From positions 98,340 through 162,339 of the forward strand of contig JBBELK010001422.1 in the NCBI GenBank assembly GCA_037783545.1: a stretch of DNA of 64,000 nt, written 5' to 3'. The position numbers were made by a program, and so were the translations under genes. Positions 13,601 through 25,600 of the stretch are shown piece after piece; position 1 is the first letter of the stretch, and each line of letters opens with the position of its first letter. The stretch is from Henricia sp. BOLD:AAB3569. Taxonomy: Eukaryota; Echinodermata; Asteroidea; Spinulosida; Echinasteridae. Below the pieces are notes generated by a model. It saw nothing but the letters and a program-made list of their open reading frames with translations. It ran no database searches and was not told where the DNA came from.

Positions 13601-16600
13601 TCATAGTGTACCACATGTACATGTATTAATCCAAACTGCAAATTTCCATTGTCCGACGTAACAAGGACACTAACAAACTGCAATCTGTCGTTTCTGATAA
13701 ATTGCTGTTAATTATAAAAGAAACTAATTGAGACATGAGAAGAACATTTTTTACCAGGTACCCTCCAAAATTCCTGTAATTAATATTTTTAACACTTTTA
13801 AAGCACAAATTGTATCAGACACAACTGGGACACGTAATTTTTTGGCCCATATTGTCTTAAATATTACCCCAAATTTGAATATTGTGGTAATGTTCTTATA
13901 CATGTAAGTAGTAATGTTCTTAATAGTTATACTGCCAAAAATTAACCCATATCATAAAGCCAAAATGGCGGCGCCAATATCGGCCCAGTCTTATAAGCAT
14001 GACTGTGACTGTAATTACATGTACATGTATATTTAAATCTATGACCACAGCTCACCTGTATGCATGAGCTAGGCTCCTTAGACAATCTACGAAGTGACTG
14101 TTGAGTTTCAGGGCTTCGTTGTAGTTCTTGATGGCTTCCTAGAAATACATGTAGACAGCAGCACTTTATTGTTACATGTACATGTACCGTAAAAACCTGC
14201 ATATAAGGCGCACTTTTTTTCACAGCGGCAAAAAAGTTAGAATCAGTCATCATAGGCTGCTCTTCCCTTACACCATGCATACAGCTAGCAGATTTGTGGT
14301 GAATCTAGCAGAATTTTCACACGCGTCTAGCAGAATTTTGCGATTTGCAATTCTTTTACGTGATCAATTGTTACAATTTTCTATTGCGTGTGCAAGTACC
14401 AGGGACCAAAAATAAACTTGTTCTAGGTTGTTCCATAAGATGCAGAGTTGTAGCCAAATTAGTGTCCCCATAGCAAGTCAAGTTGTAAGTTAAGTATTTT
14501 CCAAGTCAAGTGTTGGTCACATCATTAGTAATAGCAGTTCATTTGTTCAAGCTATAAATTTCAAAATTAGTCTGAACGCTGAAAGATTTGATAAAATGTT
14601 AATTGTCTAACATATTTCATCAAGTAATGAGAACAACCGGCATTCTAAACAGCTGAAGTTGTCCCAAAATGGCCCAAAATCATGTAATGCGCTATAATTT
14701 TCCTTAAATAAAACCAAAAAAAACCAAAAAAAATAGCAGGAGCAGGCTTAAAATAAACAAAATATGTATAATATAAGTCAGCGACTTGAATCCAAGGGGC
14801 ATTTTGAGTGCTTCAGCCAACTTCTAAAATCAGTTTTGGTCATGACTCTGCCACTTTTGAAATGCGTCCACACTTGTGTATAGTATGGATTGTATAGCAT
14901 GACTCGGCGACTATCATAACCAAAGGCTCATGTATGAACAGTGACTTCAACCCAAGTTAAATCAAGTCAAGTCAGTAAAAATACTACTCAATAGTTAAAG
15001 TGGTGATTTTATCATGTTTGTTATCCACACAAAAATTTGCCTACCGGTACATTCCTTTATCACTTGCCTTGATTTTTCCTTGATGGTACGAAGCCAAGCC
15101 CAACAAATGATAAATTTCTGGTTGGTGCCTATTGATTTGAATTGACTCCAAAAAGTCATTAGTTGCTCCTATGTAATCCTGAAAAAGTAAACAAACAACA
15201 AATTTACATATGCAAACATTACGATATATGCAGTCTTTCCCCGACTTGAAACTGATGAACCCTCACATTGTATGAAGGGGTGTGATTTGTTCCGGTTTTT
15301 CCCAGAATATAGTTTTTGTCAAAACCATCGAAACAAAAGCAAAGTTCCAGGAAAGAAACCGAACAATCACATCCCTGCTTAATATTCCCCTTTTGTTGAT
15401 GTTGGAGTGAACGAACGTTTAGTATGATCACTCGTATGTATTCTACAGAATCTTTTGGAAAATAAACGGCAGCCTCTCTTGTTGATGAAGCATGTTTGTT
15501 TTTAACTATTGTGCATGATACAACAAGTAGATATTTGGCAAATATTTTCAATTGTGCAGTACTTGAGAACTATGCTCACTCCTGTAAAAATGGTCGGGAA
15601 AAATATGGCAGTTCTCGATACCAGCTGCTGGATCGGAAAATGACTTGGGATGAAGCCAACACAGCCTGCTTAGACATGGGAGGTGGCTTGATGGTTCCTG
15701 AATCTCCCCAAGAACATTAGTTCATCTGGGAGATGTTCACAAGAAGTGTTCAAGATGGCAGCGTCTGGATCGGCTGTACTGACAGAGAGGAGGAAGGCAA
15801 GTGGATGCAGGCTGGTTGGGAAGACCAAGAGTGCAGCTACCTCAACTGGGCACTAGGAGAGCCAAATAACCAGGGAAATTATCAAGACTGTGTTGAGTTA
15901 CATGTATGGCATGTATCGTCAGGACGTATGGATGATGTTGAATGTGATGCTCAATTCTATGTGATCTGTGAGTTCCCTGTCAGTTCACATCCTACCCCAG
16001 TGAAGTTCTGCTTCAAAGCTGATGCCAATGGTCACTTCACAACCAAATAAATCACCAGTCTCATTAACATGATACATGTACAAGGAGGCATTGATTGGAG
16101 ATTGATTCTATGCTTTGTTCGCAACAAAAACCTGTCCACGTGTGTCTCACATAAACTAAACCCTCAAATTATGTGTAACAAATACCGCAGCATCATTCTA
16201 GGTAGTGACAATTGAAGGAAGTGAAATGTTATCTGCTAACAACTGCTCACAAAAGCCAAGATGAACTGCTCTCAAAATTTTAAATTTTGTATGGATCCAC
16301 ACTGATGCAAGACATGTGGGAATGTGGTTTATTATTCACTTTTGAGTTGTTTTAATACTTCAATAGAATGTTCATAGATTGACAGCACCGAATTATTCCT
16401 AGACAGTCATGGTAATAAATACGGAATGAACCTGCCAATCCACTGGATGAAGTTTAAATAAAAACCCTGTGGCTCTATGGTTGTTTTTCACTTTTTGAGT
16501 TGCACACTTGAATAGATTGATTGGCACTTGTACATTTCAATAAGTTATTGCCAAGCCAGTCTGTTGATAGAGAAACCAAACCGAATGCACTGATTGACAG

Positions 16601-19600
16601 CACTAAATTAGTCCAAGGCAGTCATGGCAATAAATACGGAATGAACCTGCTAATCCACTGGATGAAGATTGAAAACAAATGGAACTTTATTGATTTTGTT
16701 CCCATCAGACTTCAACGCTGACCCATTTTAATCTGTAGAGCGGCTTATTTTGCCAGTACATTATGAAGACGCAGCACTTGAGGACTGATAGCTGGAACAA
16801 GATCTCAATGCAGGCACATAGAACAGTGTACAAGAAGACTTCTGTAAAGGCAACACGGAATGGTTTGCAGTTCCACAAAAAACTGTCAATGCCACCTACA
16901 GTTTGATATGAGCCAAACTGGCAAAATCATCGTGGATTTCTATCTCTGGTCTGAATTCACTCTGGTAACTTGGTCAATAATTTGATGGATCCTGTAGCTA
17001 AAAATTTGAATGACTTGGATTACTCCAGCATTAAACTGTATGCATGAACACCAGTTTGGTAAAGAATGTTTTCATGGGAGACTAGCAACAACCATTTTCG
17101 AGGTGCGACACCCAAAACGCACGGACAATACATCTTAAACATTTTGCTTGAAACCGGTCATATACATGTACCAAGCAGCAAGATGCCTGAAAATAGCCTT
17201 GACATTTACAGACGGCAAAATTGCCTGACAATACGACCTGTATATCTCTACGGGATTGATGAAGCAAATAAAAATTACAATTTCCTGAAAAACGGCGGTC
17301 TTATCAAAGAATAACAAGGATAGCGGTGTTCATATTGTAAAATTTTAATATCCACTTCACAGTTTTTTGTTAACCTTCACACGAACACGCGCGTCTGCAA
17401 AATCATCTGCTCTAGAAATCAAACAAAGTGGTTGCATTGGCTAACAATGACACTCTGCAAGAAAAACACTCCCCCAACTCCCTCCACGCCCACTTTTGGC
17501 AAGTGAATACAATAATCGATTCAAATAGTACCCTATAGCTGCAACTACCTAAATTGTAAGCGACTTTGCAAGTTTTTTTTTTCATTTTTCAATCAAGTGA
17601 GAAGCAGGGAGCACAGAAGGGAAGCAGCCAATAGGAGATTTGAAGCTGCTGCAGGGGCTGCATCAGAGAAACTGGAGTAATATCAGGACTGCACTTGTGG
17701 TATATTTCATGTTGACACTGGCCGACGAGACTTCAACCAAAACAATTTCTTGAAACTCACAGGAATCCGGAAACAAAACCACAAGTGTTGTGCATGAATG
17801 AAGCCTTTGCACCATGAAGCTGGTGTGGATGAATGTTGCACTCATCATAATTTCCTACATTTATGGTCACTCCTGTAAAAATGGTGGAGAAAAATATGGC
17901 AGCTCTCGGTACCAGCTGCTGGATCGGACCATGACTTGGGATAAGGCCAACACAACCTGCTCAGACATGGGAGGTGGCTTGGTGGTTCCTGAATCTCTCC
18001 AAAAACATCAGTTAATCTGGGAGATGTTCACAAGAAGTGTTCAAGATAGTTTCTGGATCGGCTGTACTGACAGAGAGGAGGAAGGCAAGTGGATGCAGGC
18101 TGATGGGAAAGGTCAAGAGTGCAGCTACATGTACATCAACTGGGCACCAAAACAGCCAGATAACTGGAGAAATTATGAAGATTGTGCCGAGTTTAGGCAT
18201 AAGTGGTCTGGAGCTGTGAATGATGACTCATGTTCTCACAAAAAGTATGTGATCTGCGAGTTCCCTACCAGCTCCCATCCCACCCTAGTGAAGATCTGCT
18301 TGAAAGCTGATGCCAATGATCGCTTCACAAAAAAATAAAGAACCAGACTCATTAGCATGATAGGAGGTACTGATTGGAGAGAGAGGATTCTAGCAGAAGT
18401 AAAGTCAGCTTCATTCTTTGAAACTTTATCACAATTTGTACTTTCTGTACCAACTTTGCAACAAAGTGAGTCTGCCGTGCAGATGAGGATATTGATTTAT
18501 GTACAAAAAGATATGGACTACTGACATTTCTAAAAAAAGTGTTGAATTGGGAAAACGGTTACACCTGTAGAAACTTGATACACACAGTGTATATGGAAAT
18601 GGTCACGAGTTAAAACCCTCAAGTTGTTACAATCTAAGCATTAAAGGTCTATTGTATCATTTGCAATGAGCCACATTCTTACTTCATGAGTTGACAAGGA
18701 AAAACTTACTCAAAGTGTGCATAGCAATGGCAACAAATATGAACATATTTCTCAATGGTCATAATTAATGGTTGTGCAGTGCAGCTGTGTGATGTTTGTT
18801 AAGTATATCACTGCCTATTTAAAGGCATTATACATGATTGGTATTTCGAAAATCAGAAATGTTCACAGATGTACGCCTAACTTACACAGTATAAACATGA
18901 TGACCGTAGAAAACTTCCCCTGAAATGGTTTTGTCTGAAGTGCTATAGTCTTTAAGAAATGAGTAAAACAATTATTTTTCGTCTCATGAGACGAAAATTT
19001 AATTCGCCACAAAACCATTTCGCCCAAGTGCCATTTTGCCCCAAATCACTTCGTCCAAACACTACATCGCCCAAATGCCACTTCGACCCAAAACCACTTC
19101 GTGCACAGGCCCCGGTTCTGGGCGAAATGGTTTTGGGGCGAATTGACTGCAAACCCTTTTTTGACTATTTTCTCAAAAGTTAGACGAAGTACGGAGCTGG
19201 TTTTTGCTCATCAGGTTGGTTTTAATCATGCATATCTTCAATCACACAGGGGGTTAAACTATTTGTAACAGTTTACCAATCATGTATACTATCTTTAATG
19301 AATGTGTGTCGTTGGTAAATGCCAAAATGGTTAGTTTACTGATTGTAAAAACCTAGGAATAGAGTACTGATGTTGAAATAGCACTGAAACTAACAGCTAC
19401 ATGTATTTCATTGTTGCAATTATTATCTAAAATTTTCACATTGGTGTCAATATATTTATAGATTTACTTTGAGAAAAATAAATGGTGTACAGTGCTTAGC
19501 ATCGAAATAGAAATAAAATTAAGGGGAATTCAGCTTTAAGGCGATGTATAATTTAAATCACCTTGTGTATCATACAAGTATAACAGCTTAAAAATAATTT

Positions 19601-22600
19601 TATTCATGTGTTTGAAATTTTTCAGTTTATTAAATGTGATTGATGTCATTTTTAGTGAATCAAAATAATTTATTTCGCACGCTGGAAATATTTTCGGGCG
19701 CTAATTTTACCACTGAAAATAATCTTGCATATTGAAAATAATATCCTGGTTCTAATTGGTTTATTTTGTGCTTTCTGTAAAGTTTGTACCCTGTATGAAT
19801 TCCCCATATAGGTGAGTGACCATTGTTTTACTTGGCTTTTTTTGTGAGAAAGGTTTGATTGGCCACTGCTGACAGCCGAAGAGCGCGTGATTGGCTGTAT
19901 GCGCTGTCACTGACAGTTGCTGCACACGTGCTTACACGGCTGGCTCCATACAGCACAGTAATGCAGTGTGCCGATCGGCGAAGCGTTTCAAATACAGACA
20001 CAGTGTACAGTACAGTAACCCCGTATATAGCCATCACTGTGCCGCCTTTGCAATGACCTTGCCATTCATTGGACAATCCACACAGCAAATGGACCATTAA
20101 AAAAAGCTGCATGATAAAATGGACCAGATAAACCGACTGTTAATAGTAAAAAGAAAAGAAGGAGGAGGCAGGGTTGTTTGTTGATATCGCATTATGGGCT
20201 GCTTTAACTATTGACTACGATGCGTATTGCTGATAAAGCAAGAACACAATTAACAACACGAAATTAATCAAATAAAAGAAAGGGAAAATAAAAGAAAGGG
20301 ACTGTACTTTGTTTGGTTCATTAAGCCTAACTCCCTAATAGGTGTATGTAAAATCGTATTGATTTTGGAGGATTGAGGAGTGTCAGAGTTAAAGACCAAT
20401 GGTGACGCACGTAATTCTATCCCTACACATGACCATCATAGCAACATCGATCGCTTACAATCGACGAGCAGTAATAGTGATTAGTTTTTGTAGTGATGTT
20501 TATTGCTATAGCAAGTTATTGAAACAAGATTTTATTGCATGAAGTCATCATGAAAAGTCAGCATGATTGTGTAGTTTGCAGATGCATGCTGCTGGCCACA
20601 AGTTGAAGCTGTTGCAGGGGCTGCATCAGAGAAACTGGATTTATATTTTAAAAAACACATTTTGCCGTTGTATAACTGGATAAAACTTGCTGTTCGCAGA
20701 CCAAAAAGTCATTTCAACAAAAGACTTTCGCAGAGAAGTTTGCCACCACTTCAAGGATATTGATAACCATTGTGGAGAAACCTTTAGTGCCATTTTGGTT
20801 TTCGGAAAAGGTGCAAGAGGTTTCATCAAAACTTTCACAGCATATGACAGGACTGTACTTGTGGTATAACTAATGTTATCTTATCGAGATGATGACATGT
20901 ATTTCATGTGTATGGTGACACTGGTCGACAAGACTTCATTAACCAACACTTGGTGAAAAAAAACACAATTTCATGAAACTTGCAAAAGTCCGTTACAAAA
21001 GGACAAGTGTTGTAGATTACTGAAGCTTTTGCACCATGAAGCTGGTGTGGATGAACGCTGCACTCATCATAATTTCCTACAATTACGCTCACTCCTGTCA
21101 AAATGGTGGAGAAAAATATGGCAGCTCTCGGTACCAGCTGCTGGATCTGACCATGACTTGGGATAAGGCCAACACAACCTGCTCAGACATGGGAGGTGGC
21201 TTGGTGGTTCCTGAATCTCTCTAAAAACATCAGTTAATCTGCGAGATGTTCACAAGAAGTGTTCAAGATAGTTTCTGGATCGGCTGTACTGACAGAGAGG
21301 AGGAAGGCAAGTGGATGCAGGCTGGTGGGAAAGGTCAAGAGTGCAGCTACATCAACTGGGCATCAGGACAGCCAAATAACTGGGGAAATGGTCAAGACTG
21401 TGCTGAGTTTAAGCATAAGTGGTCTGGAGCTGTGAATGATATGTCGTGTTCTCACAAAAAGTATGTGATCTGCGAGTTCCCTGCTAGCTGTCATCCTACC
21501 CAAGTGATCATATCAAGTCATCCTGTATCTGCTTGAAAGCTGATGCCAATGATCGCTTCACAAAAAAATAAAGAACCAGTCCCATTAACATGATACAAGG
21601 AGGTAGTAGAGAGAGAGGATTCTAAGCAGAAGTAAGGTCAGGTTCATTCTTTGAAACTTTATCACAATTTGTACTTTCTGTACCAACTTTGCAACAAAGT
21701 GAGTCTGCCGTGCAAATGAGGATATTGATTTCTGTACAAAAAGATATATGGACTACTGACATTTCTCAAAAAGTGTTGAATTGGGAAAACGGTTACACCT
21801 GTAGAAACTTGATACACACAGTGTATGTATATGGAAATGGTCACGAGTTAATTAAAACCCTCAAGTTGTTACAATCTAAGCTTTAAAGGTCTATTGTATC
21901 ATTTGCAATGAGCCACGTACATTACTACTTCATGAGTTGACAAGGAAAAAACTTACTAAAAGTGTGCATAGCAATGGCAACAAATATGAACATATTTCTC
22001 AATGGTCATGCAGTGCAGCTGTGTGATGTTTGTTAAAGGCCCTGTAGATGATCTGTTTTTTTAGCGATTCTGCGATTAAAACCATTAAAAGTCAAAAGAA
22101 AGACATCAACAGACTCATCCGAAGAAATTTCAGCTTTTTTAAATGTACCACGTTTAAAAAAAAATGAAATCCATATGCGTTTTCCTGGCGAGGTGTTTCA
22201 AATATTCGTTCTCATCGGGTACTATGTGGCTTGCGTTATGCACTCTGTAGCGCACATCTTATACTGCGTGTGCGCGAGATGCATAAAAATGCATCGCGTT
22301 GGAACACGCACACGCAGTACACAGCGTCCATGCATTTTGGACCGCATAGATAAGTAAATCGTTTGCAAACGATCTAAATAATTTCATCTTTACGGATTAT
22401 TTTCTGGTAAAATTATATAATTTTGAGCGGAAACCCTTCATTGGGTAGTTGCTATTAATTCAATCTTTACTTTCAGGAATTTTCCCCTGTAAACTCGTCG
22501 ATTACTTTTTGGGGTCATTGCAAATGATACACTGGGCCTTTAAGTATCCACGAGGAAGGTATAATGACGCACTTAAGAGTTTCTCCTGAAAATGTCGGAA

Positions 22601-25600
22601 AACTAATGAATGTATTGATACTTTTACTTTATATTTCTTTTCAGTAAAGTATCATCTTGTACCACGACGATCTTCCAGGCTCAAGCTTATCTAGTTTCTG
22701 CTGCACAAGCGAAGTTTTGCATCGTGTCTATTCAGATGTCCACCGAAGTTGGGCATGTATAATGACGCACCGTGCTAAAGGCTGAAAACTACGGTGGCCA
22801 AGACATGCTACGTTCTTCAATTGAAGCAATTTTAATTGAAAATAGTCTTCTGTCAATAAAACGTGCAATTTATGTCTAGTTTATAGCATTTGTAAAATTT
22901 TATTTGCTGTTATATCAGACGACTTGATAATATGTTTCCCAATCTTAAATTAAACAGTTATAACTTTAAAACATGCTTAGTAATAACCTAAACAAATATC
23001 GATGTGCACCTTTTTTCATATTTTCGTTGAAACAAAATCAGTATTTTACAAATTCCACTGGTTCTACTAGAATAAAAATTTTAAAAGGACAATTTAGATT
23101 CAATAAAACAATAATACAAATTTTACATTAAAATTGCAACCTGGCTCTTTTATTGTCCGGTATATTAAGCATGCATGAAAATCACACTCCGTCAGTCAGG
23201 GGCTCCTCCTGCAGTCCTGCCTGTTGGTCACAAAATGGCTAAACATGGGAGCAATTAATTTTGTTGAGGTGCAGGCCTGTTAATATAGGCCTACTTCATG
23301 CGAAATCTAACGCAAATACGAATTGGACGTAAAGGGAAGTTTTTGCGCCGCAAATATCGACAAGCTAAACTTCCACGTGCGCGAATGTTCGCCGCGAAAT
23401 GTATGACGTCAGATTTTACGCAAGATTTGCTTTGGGGTTCGCGTATCACGTATGAAAGGGGCTTTTATTCTTTTTTTTGTGCGACAAACTACACCAAAAA
23501 TATTTTATAAAACTGTTAGAACTTGCCATCAAAACCAGGAAAACATTTGCACGTGTACCCAATTGTACTCATCCTCCAAATTAATCAATTACATAGACCA
23601 GATTCTAATAATTTGGATAACTTTACAATTAGGAGATGCTTTTGCACCACTTTACATAAGAAACAAGTGCCACTTGGGACCCTGTACTAATTTTAAAAGT
23701 CCAAAACGGACTGCATTGCCATATAATAACGCTTGGTTGAATACTGGCCGACAGAGGGCCGCCTTCTAAAGTTTCTTATGTCCGATGATTACAGTTTTAT
23801 GAGCAAATAATGCCTCGCATTATTTGTATCTAGTAAATTGGCTACTAAAATACAAAAATTATCAATTGTATCATATCTCGCCGGCAAATCCTTGACTTTC
23901 TTCATTTTTAAACGGGTGGATGTTTAATTAAGTGGGACTTATCAAGGTCGCGGTGAGTGCACATCAGTCCCGTACGCGCGCGCCGCGCAATTTGAAGTGA
24001 AAGGTGAGTGCGTCATTATACAAGTGCGTCATTTTATATGCCCGGACGATATATCACCCAAAATCCTATTGTACATCTCAATGTTGAAAACAAGATTTGA
24101 TAGAAAACATATGTCTTGGTTATAATCAACAAGGAGAATAAGTAATTGTACGTATACATGGCAGTTGATGGATGTTTAGAAATTACTATTTAATGAATGT
24201 ACACCATTGGTAACTGACAAAATGGTTAGTTTACTTATTTGCAAAAACCTACACGTAATTCATTGTTGCAATTATAATCTAAAATGTTCACATTGGTGTC
24301 AATATATTTATAGATTTACTGTGAGAAAACTAAACCGAGTACAGTGCTGAGCATCAAAATAGGAAGAACTTGGCTTTAAGGCGATGTGGTGGCTTGAAAA
24401 GAAATTCATTTTTTCAGTTTATTAAATGTGATTGAATTCATTTCAGTGAAACAAAATAATTTATTTTGAAAGCTTGAAATATTTCCAGGCCTGCGCTAAT
24501 TTCACCACTGAAAAAAATCTTGCATTTTAAAAATAATGTTTTATTTCGTGCTTGTTTGTAAAGTTTGTAACCTGTATGAATTCCCCATGTAGTGAGTGTC
24601 AATTGTTTTACTTGGCATTTGTGTGAGAAAGGTTTGATTGGCCACTGCTGGCAGCCCAAGAGCGCATAGCAAATTTTGTGATTGGCTGTTTGTGCTGCCA
24701 CTGACAGATACTGCATATGTACATGTACTTGCTTGGCCGACTACGTACAGCACAGCCGTGCACTGCGCCGCACGACGAAGTGATCCAGCCAATCAATTTC
24801 TGCCTTTGCAATGTCCTCGCCATTTATTTGCCAATTCACATGGCGCATGGACAAAATAAATGATGCCGCTTGGCACTGCTTGTGCTTATTAAAAAAAAGT
24901 AAAGCCGCACGACAAAAACGGGCAATTAAACCAATGTCTGATGGTAGAATGAAAAGCAGAGGAGGTAGGGTTGTAAGTTGCATTATAACAATTTCAATAG
25001 ATTGACTGCAAAGCGTATTGCTGATAAAGAACATGATTAACAACACGAATTTAATCAGAGGCAGAAAATAACATTGGAATTTCAATAGACGAAAACTAAA
25101 GGAAGGGATTGCATTTGGTTCATTAAGAAGACTGCTGGTGGCACACATAGTCTTATCCCCGCACATGACCATGGTAGTGCATATCGATCACTTACAATTG
25201 ACAAGCAGTAACGGGATTCGTTTCTGTAGTGACTTGTATCTTGCCAGCAAGTTATTAAAAAGAAGCCGCATTCCAAGACTGGTTCTTATTAAAACAAGAT
25301 TTCAATGCATGAAGTCCTCACAAAAAGACAGCATGCCTGTGTGGTTTGCATTTTATTTAGCTGCATCAACACTTCAAAAGATTGACTGACGTTGATATTT
25401 CAATATTGCAAGTATTGCCAAGCCAGATTGTTGATAGAGGAACCAAACTGAATGCACTGATTGACAGCACTAAATTAGTCCAAGGCAGTCTTGGTAATAA
25501 ATACGGAATGATCAACTTGCCAATCCACTGGATGAAGATTGAAAACAAATGAAATTGACCGATTTTGCTTCCATCAGACTTCAACGCCGACTCATTTGAT

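Larger units (their letters stand above)
15570..20224. repeat. Segmental duplication, copy A (CTL-1, CTL-2 and flanks)
   Basis: This block matches 29820-36167 in the same orientation and order: lectin, 1.3-kb spacer, lectin, 3' flank with the TTCGCC MITE, then ~900 bp of non-coding sequence. The spacer at 16500-17620 against 30740-31880 is nearly identical. Sequence not in genes shows no RNA or coding signal beyond shared short ORFs. Confidence 0.85.

Noticed and set aside
17066..17314. 82-codon ORF repeated with two changes at 31309-31557
   Set aside because: Identity follows from a recent block duplication; the diverged relative near 28900-29030 does not keep the frame.
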